This document shows positions 23,591 to 34,429 of a stretch of DNA of 60,000 nt, piece by piece; the first letter of the stretch is position 1; each line of letters starts with the position of its first letter. The translations under genes were made by a program, and so were the position numbers. Under the pieces are notes generated by a model. The model searched no databases, was not told the DNA's origin, and was given only the letters and a program-made list of their open reading frames with translations. Origin of the DNA: Membranipora membranacea (Eukaryota; Bryozoa; Gymnolaemata; Cheilostomatida; Membraniporidae); the NCBI GenBank assembly GCA_914767715.1, contig OU612073.1:12402001-12462000 (forward strand). The letters are read 5' to 3'.

Positions 23591-24675
23591 TTACGGAGTT
23601 GAAAATGTGCAAAAGCATTCTCCCTTTATACACAGTCCTTTCCAGGAATTAGCTGCCTTGGGATATATATTAGAGCAAATATCCCAGGAGCAGCTTTGAT
23701 CATCTGTGCATCCTTTACCAAAGTATCCTCCTGCGATGGAAGCTGACTGTACTTCTAAAATGAAGGAAAAATGGCACGTCAAATTTATATTTGTTTTGAT
23801 AAAAGTTGAACACCTTGATTCATTTTGACAGTCCAAGAACTTTCACTATAAAATTTGGGATAGACTGGAATAGACCCCTGGATTTTGCATATGAGGTTTT
23901 CTCCAAATTGCGACAGCAGAATGAATATACATAATCTCAAAAGATCACAGAAATATTTCTTATTGTGAGGCGACAAACAAAGTAACTTCAGTCTCAGCAT
24001 GATAAGCTATTTTAAACCAAAACATATGCTGAACTCGATCTCTAAAGGTGAATCTTAATCGATCTTCAATATTTATATCTTACTCAGCCATTAGCCTGAG
24101 CAGGCTGTCAGGTTTGGGGTAGGTGGGTGGGGACTGGGGAGGGAGGGACGGCCTGGGTCAATCCGTCGTGACCTTTTCAATGTCACAACACAGACCTGTC
24201 TATCATGTTCTCCCCTCCCCTCCCCTCCCCTCCCCTCCCCTCCCCTCCCCTCCCCTCCCCTCCCCTCCCCTCCCCTCCCCTCCCCTGCCCCTCCCCTCCC
24301 CTCCCCTCCCCTCCCCTCCCCTCCCCTCCCCTCCCCTCCCCTCCCCCTCCCCTCCCCTCCCCTCCCCTCCCCTCCCCGCCTACCCACCCTCGACCCGACA
24401 GCCTGTTGAGATTTACGTATTCATTGTTTCAGCAGCATTCAAACAATGTACAGATATCTGCTGGCCCCAAGTTGCAATTCTCAAGTCCCAATCTCAAGTC
24501 TCAAGTCCCGATTCCCAAGACTCAAGACCCAAAGCATGAAAAATTCATGTTGCGCTCTGCAAGACACCACACTACCCAGTGGTCAGATTAATAACTAGTG
24601 AAAGAAAATAGACATCTTACCAGGTACGACAAACAGGCACACCACGAGCAGGACTAATGCGGTGATTCTCAACAT
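23591..24675 (-). CDS. Small secreted six-cysteine peptide, 2 coding exons
   Basis: Coding exons are 24621-24675 and 23591-23754, with donor CTG|GTAAGATG and acceptor TTCATTTTAG. They join in phase 1 and give 72 aa. The first exon encodes a hydrophobic signal peptide of about 18 residues. The second encodes a roughly 53-residue domain with Cys spacing C-x5-C-x4-C-x14-C-x4-C-x-C. The GLC followed by KGEC near the end resembles the gamma-core of CS-alpha-beta defensin-like peptides, but x4 between Cys 2 and 3 is not canonical (x3). It could be antimicrobial, a venom or mucus component, or a signalling peptide; sequence alone does not decide. A TATA box and a 5' UTR exon precede it. The second intron carries the CCCCT satellite. 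An orphan second exon lies at 1355-1518. Confidence 0.7.
24091..24410. mobile_element. Short foldback element expanded by a CCCCT satellite
   Basis: The ends are TAGCCTGAGCAGGCTGTC at 24092 and GACAGCCTGTTGAG at 24396, roughly inverted. The core holds a CCCCT array. Related units at 31499-31547 and 32944-32993 have the same CAGGCTGTC/GACAGCCTG ends around other low-complexity cores. Confidence 0.55.
24209..24376. repeat. CCCCT/AGGGG satellite
   Basis: About 33 units of CCCCT with two phase slips. The minus strand, the sense strand of the surrounding gene, is AGGGG-rich. The pre-mRNA intron therefore has guanine runs able to form quadruplexes. Confidence 0.95.
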
Positions 24676-24937
24676 CCTCTTCTTCGTTTCTTTTTGAACG
24701 TTTGTGAAAATGAACCTATAATAATAAGTGAAACAAAAATTGTGCTTCTGCTTTGACATTTAAAGAAATCTAATGAGTCTGTTCAACAGCATCAATTATA
24801 TTTGTACATTAAAGTGAAAGTGCGCAGGCAGAATACATTGCAAAAGCGCACTATTCCTTTAATTTCCATTCTCCCTGATTTAATGTGGACCAAATTAAAT
24901 CAGTAAATAATGATAAAACTTTTGGTGCCAACTATAC

Positions 24938-24975
24938 CTTGAAGTTTTGTAAACTCTTGCAGACGTAGCCCATAT
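24938..24975 (-). other. Predicted 5' UTR exon of the peptide gene
   Basis: It is bounded by the donor CAAG|GTATAG, whose last exon base is 24938. The upper limit is estimated from the TATA box. The next acceptor, ATTATTATAG, places the second exon's 5' end at 24715, 40 bp before the ATG. Confidence 0.45.
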
Positions 24976-24999
24976 GTGATATTTTATGGGATTTTTTAT

Positions 25000-25007
25000 C
25001 TTTTATA
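25000..25007 (-). promoter_or_regulatory. TATA box of the peptide gene
   Basis: TATAAAAG on the minus strand, with an expected start about 30 bp lower. It is the same eight-base TATA box as the one used by the NHL gene at 14636. Confidence 0.6.
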
Positions 25008-25494
25008 CTAGAAGAATCGATGATGAAATAGGCCACACCCATTTCACAAAATGTCGTCGTTTAGTTTATCGCTTCAATGGCTGCATCTTTTCCTAAATGT
25101 ATAGCATTGGCCAGCTTCTAGATGTAAGAGAATGAATCAAGAATATAACGATACAAGCAAGTATATGATACATAATACAAAAGATTTTTCATATAGTTGT
25201 TCAATGTAAATACAACCACATTCTCCGTATTTGTCAATGGAACAACCTCATATTATCAGGCATTAAGCTGTTGTTTTTTAATCTAGAAGAAGCTAGAAAC
25301 GTTTTGAATTCACTAAATCAGGGCTGTAGGTGATGCAGCAAGTTTTCCTCTAACATCACATTATAGAAGCATTCAATGTAAACATCAGGTTTTCACGAGA
25401 CAAACAGATAAAAATTTGAATTCTGCCAAGAACTGCATCTCACTTTGCATAAGAATGCTCTGATAACAGTGGGTTAGTTTAAAGCTGCATCCGT

Positions 25495-26340
25495 GAATTT
25501 TACTTTAGATTGTCTAACAATTTTTCTCTTTTGCTACTGTGCGTAAATGTTATCTAACAGAGTGCAAAGAACTGTTGTTGATGGTAAAACTTCAAATGCT
25601 ATTATAACGAACACTGGCACCCCCAGGGCTGCTGTCTGTCTCCGCTTTTGTTCTCCATATATACAAATCGGATTACCTCAAACCTGCGTAATGTTACAAT
25701 AATTAAGTACGCAGATGACACTTGCATCATAGGCTGCATAGCTAATCAATCAGATCTCAACTCCTATTTTGATGAAATCCATAGAATTGCTAAACAATGT
25801 GCTGATTTAAATCATTTATTAAACCCTACTAAGACCCAGGAAATGATGCTATCCACCCAATATGTTAAACCTTCTACCCCTACACTTGTTTTAAATGATA
25901 CTGCTAATGCTTTAGTGATCTTGGTGTATTAGTTGACAATAAGCTGCGTTTTAATGATCATGTGCATGGTATAGTTCCAACCGCCTCTCAAAGGATGTAT
26001 GTAGTCAGGAATTTTGTATTTTTAAGCTCTAAATCACTATCAAATATGTTTTTTAAAAGTTTTATTGTATCACGAATCTCCTATTGCCTACCCATTATTT
26101 TTAAAAGCTTGTATGCTACTGACAAGCAATGCCTGTGTAAAATTTTCAAGGACGCTATTAACTTATTCCAAGTGTCTTTGCTTTTTCTTGCTGATTCAAA
26201 GTGCCAGCAATTACACTGTATTTCGCGACTCATTTTTTCTTTTAATAATGCTGTCAGTGATAGTAATAAAATCCATCCATCCATTAACCATATTGCCTCA
26301 GCATACAAGACAAGACCCACCGATAACGTTTGTATATAAT
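25495..26340 (+). pseudogene. Non-LTR retrotransposon reverse transcriptase relic
   Basis: The translation has the order expected of LINE-type RT: a VVDGKTSNAI segment, the PQG-like GCCLSPLLFSIYTN block (frame-shifted near 25620), the catalytic YADD box in IIKYADDTCIIG, then LVDNKLRFNDHV and the C-terminal segment in a different frame. Frameshifts and lost ends make it non-functional. A CR1/Jockey-like origin is plausible; the clade is not resolved. Confidence 0.75.
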
Positions 26341-26344
26341 AGGA

Positions 26345-27485
26345 AAAATCTATACCAAGTTTGATCCAATTTCCACTCAGTCCGGACATTTCCATTCTAC
26401 TGGTCAGCCGGCGGCGGCTCAAATACTAAATACAGGCGAATTGGATCATGCTTGATCTAGGAAGAATCCAGCCAGTCTTTTAACCTAGGTGCCTGCAAAA
26501 GTGATACACGCTACATATTGTATGATAAGCTCCTTGTTGTGGAAGGATGCTGCTGTTACTCTGAAAGGATGCTTGACGGAAGTAAAAAATGAGAATTCCT
26601 CAGAGCTTTATCAGTCAATCTGCCTGTTTATCAAATTATCCATATCGACAGGAGTCTGATTTATTTCAGGTTGTTCAGCATGGTTGATTAACCCGGCATT
26701 CCTCGACTATTATTCTGGAAATTTTAAATAGCTCAATAACACAAGGTGCATTCATTCAATATCTATCAAATTGTTTTGTCTCCTCAAAATGCAACTTGAA
26801 GGTGCTGCTGCCTTATCAAATAACAATGTATTCATTGGTTGAACATCATTCAAAAGTGAGGGTTTTATAATGATGATTTTTTGCATCTACGACCCTGTGT
26901 TCCAACCATTAGTGATCACAATCTCAACCCACACGTGCACATCACAATCTAGTATGCATGTTTACTGCATGTGTTTGTCGGATAGTAATGTAATCACTAC
27001 ACAATTATTTTATCATTGCCTCATGGCATAGAATGCAACACCTGTCAAGTATGAGGATGGGCAGTTTTCAATATTCAATGCCCACAAAAATTTGTCATGG
27101 CCACTGAATCTCTTTCATTAACAATCCTTATTCTCTCACCTAATTTCTCCGACCAAACTATGTCAAAATATGTTCAACCTTTGAAATGCCCTCTCTATCC
27201 GGAATGAGTGCAAATGTCCTCTCAAAAAGTTTTTTTATAATCATAACAAGAAGTGGTTATCAGTATGAATAGTGCTCAAGCGTTTCTCACTGATTTTGGC
27301 AATTGGCATTTCATGACAAACCACATCCCCAGCAATGGTGATGAAATGGAATGAAATGTCAATATCAGCAACTTTTTTATGGCTTAACAAGATTTTGACA
27401 TTCAACTTTTCAACATTATCAGTGACTATTTCCAATTAAACAATTACAAACTATATATTATGGTAGTGATGGTATTAATTATGAG
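26345..27485. other. No gene recognised
   Basis: AT-rich sequence with only short open frames. No domain, splice-supported exon or clear repeat was seen. Confidence 0.4.
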
Positions 27486-27715
27486 CAGTCTGTGCAATGT
27501 GATTTGCAGTCTGTGTATTGTGATGTGCAGTCTGTGCAGGGTGATGTGCAGTCTGTGCACCATGATGTGCAGTCTGTATAGTGTGATGTGCAGTCTGTGC
27601 AGTGTGATGTGCAGTCTGTGCAGTGTGATGTGCAGTCTGTGTAGCTGAAGTGCAGTCTGTGCAGTGTGATGTACAGTCTGTGTAGCTGAAGTGCAGTCTG
27701 TGTATTGTGGTGCTT
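27486..27715. repeat. 21-bp minisatellite
   Basis: About eleven units of a TGTGATGTGCAGTCTGTGCAG-like repeat, becoming irregular after 27640 where GTAGCTGAA variants appear. The open frames on both strands (CSLCSVM or CTDCTSH repeats) follow from a period divisible by three. Confidence 0.9.
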
Positions 27716-28372
27716 AAGATCGTGGATTCTTAATAATGATAGATCTTTGAAGTTGGGGCTTTGCATCACCTATGTATTGCAGACACCACTGAAGGATAAA
27801 AAATGCCTGAGTTGCACCAAAATAATCCGGAGGCAGATTGGGGTGATGGAGGACGAGGAATCATGACTTTGCTGATCAAATTTTAAATCAGGACGGTGAA
27901 CTTGCTGAGTCAATGAAAAAAACAATTCTATATAATCACACATAGTCATACACTGTTGAATAGTTTAGGAGTATTGTCCCCCTTTTTTTAGAGGGGATAA
28001 CTCAGCCTGATTTCTGGTTCTCTAAGAAAAATGATTGACACCTTTAACTTATCTCATGCTGAAATCAGTCATGAATAGCAATTCATCTTATACCACAATA
28101 ATTGATTCCTATTTATTTGAGAATTTTACCTCGAAAGTCCTGTATTGGGTTAATTAGAAGTACAATACTGCCTAACCCCTGACAATGCAGTGATAATCAT
28201 TCATCATTCATTAAACCTAGCTGTTTTATCTGTCAGACTGAGTTGTAATACTTTAAAAAGTTGGTTGGCTTTTGTATCGGTTTAAAAGATCAAACAAAGA
28301 CACAAGAGTGAGATTTAAAGGTGCCAACATGTTGCTCTTAGCTTGAAAGCAGGTAGAACATTATCTGGGGCT

Positions 28373-28470
28373 TCAGCAGTGCTCAGTAATCAGTAGATTC
28401 AAACCCAGGACCTCCAACACTTGTGAGTTTAAAGACAGGCGCTCTACCCATCTGAGCTACCTCCTACTCC
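28373..28470 (-). repeat. tRNA-like SINE head
   Basis: Minus strand: GGAGGTAGCTCAGATGGG (box A) then GTCCTGGGTTTGAATC (box B). The acceptor ends are unpaired. It lies just before the left end of the foldback element. Confidence 0.45.
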
Positions 28471-28496
28471 AATCTTATCACAATTTACATGGTCAG

Positions 28497-30415
28497 AGTT
28501 TAAAGGATTTTATCTTTGCTTTTTTTAATGCATGGTATCAACTGTTTTGAGCAGGCATTTATAATAAGAAATACCGTGACCAAGACCATTTTCAAATGCA
28601 TGTTATCAACTGTTTTGAGCCAGGCATATACAATAAGAGATACAGTGACCAAGATCCTTTTCAAATGCAAGGTATCAACTGTTTTGAGCCAGCCATTTAC
28701 AATAAGAAATACCATGACTCTAGACAAAATAGCCACTAACATTGTAAGAACAAGACCAATTGAGAGAGCTCGAGATAAGCGGGTCAAGTCAGGGCCGCAT
28801 AAGGCTTCACACTAGTGAATTTTCTTAAAATTGCCCCGCCCAGTCAGGTTTCCAACCGCTAAGGTTTCCTCCCCCCCCCCTCAGGTACAGGGGTTAAGAA
28901 GTAGACAGATAAGGTCAGGTCAGGTTAGGTCAGATATAAATAATGCCAGCAACACACAACAACGGCACATACTACCACCTCAGTGAAAGATTGAAAAGCA
29001 CAACCTACAGGCAAAGGGTCACAACCCCCTAAGAATGACGGGGTAATCTTAAAACCATAAAGTTGAAATAAAAGACTGGATTTTTGGATATATAAGGGAG
29101 AACAGCACGATAAGAGTTGACTGATAGTTGAGAGTTGATAGTTGACATTTGATTTCTAGGAGTGGACTGTTATACCTCTCTCAACCAAAAACTCACACAG
29201 AAAGCTTAGTTTCTTTGCATACATGATCGTGCGATATGTCTTTTAAAGTCTAAATTCTTAATAAATAAATTTGAAGTTCACAGTAGACAACATTCCGTGT
29301 AGTTAATCTAATGGTCACTTTGGTGTATCAAAAGTAAAGGCAGACTTCCTGCCCCGGCAGCATACTCCTAGTTTGCGCCTTATGCACACAATCACTTGCT
29401 GGTACACAATGTGCTCTAAGCAGTACCAAGCAACTGGGATAAATTCGATAGTTTTTTCTAGTACCAGAAGTCAGCAACACGACATCCTACTGCTGCAAGT
29501 TAATAGTGAGTTACCTTTGTGACCTACACATTATAGTACATATATGTCAAGCTTATCGATTTATACATACAAGCCAGCCATTGTTTACAGCTGAAGCTAT
29601 GTGAGAAGACCAGTGATGAAGCATGAGGGTTGTATTAATTAGCATTTAAAATTTTTACTGAACCGTTTTTCAAAGTTGTCTGCCCATATGTATCCCAGCA
29701 TGCATTGCGATTTCTTTGCTCCTTCATTGCAGTATAAGGTACGAACTAGGAGTATGCTGCCTTTACTTTTGAACCACCAAAGTTAACTACATGTAATATT
29801 GTCTACTATGAACTACAATTTTAATTGTTTAGAACGTTAAAAAGACATAATGCTTGATCATTTGTATGCAAAGAAACTAACCTTTCAGTGTGAGTTTTTG
29901 TTTGAGAGAGGTAAAACAGTTCACTCCTAGATATCAACTGACAACTATCAACTGAATTCTAATTGTGATGCTCTACCTTTTATATCCAAAACCCAGACTG
30001 TTATTTCAACATTATGGTTTTAAAAGACCCTGTCATTCTTAAGCGGTCGTGACGTTTGTAGATGGCGTTATTTATATCTTACTTAACTTGACCTCACCTG
30101 AACCGTTCACTTCTTAACTCCGCTGAGGAAACCAGATGGTAGGAAACTTTGATTAGTAAGAAACCTCACTCATGTGAAACCTTGTGAGGCCCTGCATTGA
30201 CATGTTTACTGCCAACTGTCGGTCACGTTCCAATAATGTTAGTGGCTATTTTGTCTAGGGTCACTACATTACTTATTGTTCAGGTCTGGTTCTAAACAGA
30301 TTAAACTTTGTATGCATCAAAAAAGGATCCTGGTCATGGCGTTTCTTATTGTTTATGCTTGGCTCCAAACAGACAAAAAGGTACTCAAAAGCAAAGATAA
30401 AAATCCCCTTTAGAC
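28497..30415. mobile_element. ~1.9-kb foldback element with long inverted arms
   Basis: The left arm (about 28497-29390) and right arm (about 29725-30415) are inverted copies at roughly 75-85% by eye. Outer ends match as GGATTTTATCTTTGC and its complement. Each arm has tandem subrepeats near the outer end; the left has three units of about 68 bp beginning GGTATCAACTGTTTTGAG. No transposase frame is visible. Long inverted arms made of subrepeats are typical of foldback (FB) elements. Confidence 0.65.
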
Positions 30416-30585
30416 CACAGCCTGCCCTTAAAAGCGTTCGGGATGGCCGCGATCGCCATCCCGAACGCTTTTAAGGGCAGGCTGTGCTTTAGACCAGGGA
30501 GTTTGGGACCGCTTTTCAGAGTTGTCTGCTCATAACTATCCCAGCATGCATTGCGATTTCTTTGCTCTCTCATTGCAGGTAGACA
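29663..30585 (+). repeat. Direct-repeat pair around CCCAGCATGCATTGCG
   Basis: About 70 bp around CCCAGCATGCATTGCGATTT occurs at 29663-29735 inside the foldback spacer and again at 30510-30585 just outside its right end. The element may have captured, or been inserted next to, a second repeat. Confidence 0.6.
30416..30486. repeat. Perfect 32-bp inverted repeat, 7-bp loop
   Basis: Arms 30416-30447 and 30455-30486 are exact complements around CGCGATC. The hairpin abuts the right end of the foldback element and starts with CACAGCCTGCC, similar to the ends of the short foldback family. Confidence 0.9.
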
Positions 30586-30769
30586 AACAGACAAGGACAC
30601 AATTTGGAAACTATTTGATATAGTTGATTTCAACTCAAACCAATATCTGATTGCAATTTAAGTTTGTTTGACAACGCCACGATTTATCAGTCGACACTGA
30701 AAATTGCCTAGTCAGCATAAGTCAGCACATTAACATTAAACACTACTGGCGCGTTCTGGGCTGTCGCTG

Positions 30770-31015
30770 ACACATCGCTTCTCGGATTATTGGCTATGAT
30801 CAAAGTGTCACTGCCAATGGCTGATTAGCGCCTGTTTCAGGTTCTGGCAGATTGCTGCACACTTATGATTAGGAGGTCCACCATGGCCTCACCTCTAGGA
30901 TGCATTCTGGTTTTACTAGGATGTATCACACTCTCAGTACGAGGACTCCGGGCAACTAGCGTCCCTCTTTAGGGGCAGCCCACCCTCTGTTTTGTCATAA
31001 ACAGGACTTAGTGTT
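30770..31015 (+). repeat. Interspersed repeat, copy A (inverted partner 44475-44710)
   Basis: CACCATGGCCTCACCTCTAGG and CTTTAGGGGCAGCCCACC occur here, and as reverse complement at 44475-44710, over about 235 bp. No coding potential shared. Confidence 0.8.
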
Positions 31016-31498
31016 CAGTAAAGCTAGTCTGTTCTCCGGAGTTGACTTAATTCTGGCTAACACTAATTTTCCTTTGTTATGGTGACAGTTTATATGAAGT
31101 AATGCAGTTGTGCAAATCTAAGCAGGTCATAAGTTTCACTATATTATGCCATGCAACGAACATTTCCTCATGTGAAATTTCACCCAACTATGGCTTATTT
31201 TAGAACAAGTTTGTTCCCTCTGTGGTGACGGATGGATATTGAAAATATTTGGCATACAAAACATTTGCAATATCCCTCACAGAGGGAACAAACTTGTTAC
31301 AGGTTTAGATATGGGGCAGATATATTTTCAGTGTGACCTATATATTATCCAGGTGTGCTATCGAGATGATATTGCATCCTACATTGAATTATCTTATCTC
31401 CCAATCCATCTAACTGATATCAACAACTTGTATTGAATGACATACAATGTCCCACTTTGAAGTGTTAGGATAACACAAATCTGATCAGATGAGTAGAG

Positions 31499-31547
31499 TG
31501 GCAGGCTGTCAGAGGGGGGGGGGGAGGTGACAGCCTGCCAAGGCTAG
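31499..31547. mobile_element. Short foldback unit with G-run core
   Basis: TGGCAGGCTGTC and GACAGCCTGCCA flank a 12-base G run. It belongs with 24091-24410 and 32944-32993. Confidence 0.6.
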
Positions 31548-32240
31548 ATTGTTTCTCAGTTTCTCCCCTCAGCTGCAGCCAATGTTTACTTTGGAGATAA
31601 TATGTATAATAATACAGCCTAGTAAACATGAGATATGCAAGATGCACTTATATGGGTTATTTTGTAACACCACTCTGTGCTGCTTCAGAGGCGATCTTGT
31701 GAAGGTATGAAAATTATGTAATACACCCTTGATAGAATTTGAGGAGTTGTCCGTATAGTGCTGAATGCGTAAAACGACATTCTAACATTCCCATATACAT
31801 GGCTAACGTGTTGTTCTAACAGTTGGGCGGTTTCCGCTAGAAACGGGATAAAACTCAAAGACAAACTCTGACTGAGCGATCCGTTGAAACTTTTAAGAGG
31901 TTAGACTATTATTTCAAATTTAGACTTAGGTATAAACAACAGAATTCTCTCAATCCATCACCAGAGGTCGCTGGAAATTTCATATAGGGAGCGTACCGCC
32001 GTACAAAGGCGATTTTGATTTCATTTTAACATCTGCACTTAAAAATGGTGCCGATGTAAACAAAATTCATAGTTCAAAACTAGGTTTGAGTTTTCCTATT
32101 TTTATACCTTTCTTTCTTCACCTTCCAAGCTCCACACTGAAGAAGTTGCAAATGATAGGAGTGTTGCGAAATATATAAATAGTATCGATATGTTTAATAT
32201 TGCGTCAAAATGTAAATGATGTTTTGGTGTTTATGGTTGC

Positions 32241-32269
<29 letters not shown>
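32241..32269 (+). repeat. 29-base poly-G run
   Basis: Twenty-nine consecutive G, followed by TTAAGG. Such runs are unstable, and the length may be an assembly estimate. Confidence 0.95.
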
Positions 32270-32273
<4 letters not shown>

Positions 32274-32943
32274 GGTTGATGATCGCAGATTACAATAAAT
32301 TAATAATGATTTGTATGAAAACCTCAGAGATTTAAATCTATCCAATCAGAGACTTGCTAATAACATCAATAAAAGGGCATGTATAGTTGCTAATAACATT
32401 TGAGCTGTTACAGGTTGTTGAACTTTGGGTCATTCTATGCAGAAAGTTAAATAAGCAGAGTTGAAGAAACAATTTGTTCTTTCCGTTACAGCTGCGATAT
32501 TGTGACAATCAACTGCAACTGTACTGCAAAACATTAGATCTAATTTTACACTTCTCAACTCGTCTGTCATACACTTTCTTGAGTCATTTACAAGGTGAGC
32601 TACTTATTGTTGCAAAACATTTTTTAACTTTTTAATATTGGTGCAGTGAATGTGTACGTACAGAGGTTGTAACTATATCAATTTAACGATGCATAGCTTT
32701 CTACAACATGGCATAGGAAATTTACAACATGAGCATAGGCATGATGGCATCCAGGCACCTCAGTGCAAAAAGTGTATCCTAGCCTTGTCACTTGGGGAGG
32801 GGATACCTTTTTTGTTTTTGGGGGGTACAAAAAAAGAAGCAGCGTGACAAAGCTAAGTGTACCCTGGAAAGAGAAAAATACCATATCTTATCAGTATAAA
32901 GACAGAGAATTTTTTTGCTTGGATAGTAGACACTGATCACACA

Positions 32944-32993
32944 TAGCCTGGGCAGGCTGTCACCCACCCATCCCCGACAGCCTGTCCAGGCTA
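32944..32993. mobile_element. Short foldback unit, 50 bp
   Basis: TAGCCTGGGCAGGCTGTC and GACAGCCTGTCCAGGCTA are near-perfect inverted ends around CACCCACCCATCCCC. This is the most compact member of the family. Confidence 0.65.
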
Positions 32994-32999
32994 GATCAC

Positions 33000-34290
33000 A
33001 CAGTTGAATCTTTCAGGGTACACTCTCAACATTCAGCCCCAAAGGCTTCACGTAAAATGGCCTGTTGTGTCCGGGCTTTTTACCGGTGAAAAGGAGCACC
33101 GACACATCATGTCATTCAGGGGATAGGGTTTTTCCAGACCAGGTCGAGCAGTTGAATATCAAGAGTTAAAACCTTGGGCATATAATATGAGTCTAAAGAG
33201 CTTTACCTACTACTATGCTGGTCTCATTTGAAGTTGAAAAGCAATTTGCAATGACTGCCTCTGATCTTGATGATGCAGCAAACAGTTTGTACCGGTACCA
33301 TAAACTTACATAAGTTTATGGTTTGTACAGTCCACAGTGGACCCTATTCCAGGGTATATATGTATTCATTATCTGACCGAATTTCTTGAATAATACAGTA
33401 CAATGATATTATATATGGTTAAGAACTTAGTCTATAAGAAATCAATAGCGTCATGTACGCCTTGGCAGCTTATTACAAAAGTACTGAAAATAGGTTATGT
33501 AGAAGGCTATTGAAAGCCCTAGCTTGTGCAAATATGCCATAGTAGTTAATTCAAATGTACTAAAACATTCAGCTGCTGTGTAGGCTTGGTAAACAGTACA
33601 TTGAGTCTCTCTGCACAATCTGTATAGTGCATAGTAAACCTCACATTAGTACTCTGTCTGTCACTAACAGACTCACTTACACACTCTAACGTAAGTTCAA
33701 TTATAGTAGTACATTAAATTATAATTTTGCTTTTGTTTGGTTATAAATACCATATACTTTAGCTCTATCAGGGAGCACACAGACATTGAGACTACACTAT
33801 CAAAATGTGTATCTCTGATCGTTAGAGCCAAATTAGTAAGAGTACCTAACATGTTCCCGTCCCTAATTACTGAAAGTTATCGCGGGTCATAACACCAAAT
33901 TTCTTTTGATGGTACCCATGTTATGTGAATTGATTCACTCTCTATCGATCAGAGATATACATGCAATAGTAGATCAGGTCATCAGTGTGATCAGTGAGAA
34001 CTCTCCCTGGGTCTTTGTTATATCATTATATATCAGGTTAATTGCTTGGGTTGTCTACAAAGTCTTAGGATGAGTGGTTCCTTGGTCAATCGCACCATCA
34101 TGTCATGAACTCAGTCAATAAATACTTTTTGCGTCAGATGTAGCCAGAGTTCTTATCAGACTACGTGTTCACATTTAATGGATGATATTTGTCGGCAGTT
34201 ATGTTGTTTATTGTTGAACTACATCCTGGGGCAAATGTCCCAGGCAACTGGTAACTGTAACATCAAGTTGTAACTGATGTTTGTAACTCC
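33000..34290. other. No gene recognised
   Basis: It contains a small palindrome (ACCATAAACTTACATAAGTTTATGGT, in two halves, near 33298-33323) and AT-rich sequence. No exon-like segment seen. Confidence 0.4.
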
Positions 34291-34301
34291 TATTCGTAAC
34301 C

Positions 34302-34409
34302 AGTTTAAGTGCTCGAACGGTGCAAGATGCTGGTAGAGGCATTTCATTATCAACCACTTGATAATGAAATGCCTCTACCAGCATCCTGCACCATTTGAGC
34401 ACTTAAACT
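34302..34409. repeat. 52-bp-arm hairpin
   Basis: Arms 34302-34353 and 34358-34409 match at all but three positions, all transitions, around a four-base loop. This could be a foldback MITE or a small-RNA hairpin source. No flanking duplication was resolved. Confidence 0.85.
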
Positions 34410-34429
34410 AATTCGTAACTGATCATATA

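Noticed and set aside
24091-24591. Pro-rich and Gly/Arg-rich open frames over the CCCCT satellite
   Set aside because: The repeat explains the frames on both strands; the region is an intron of the peptide gene.
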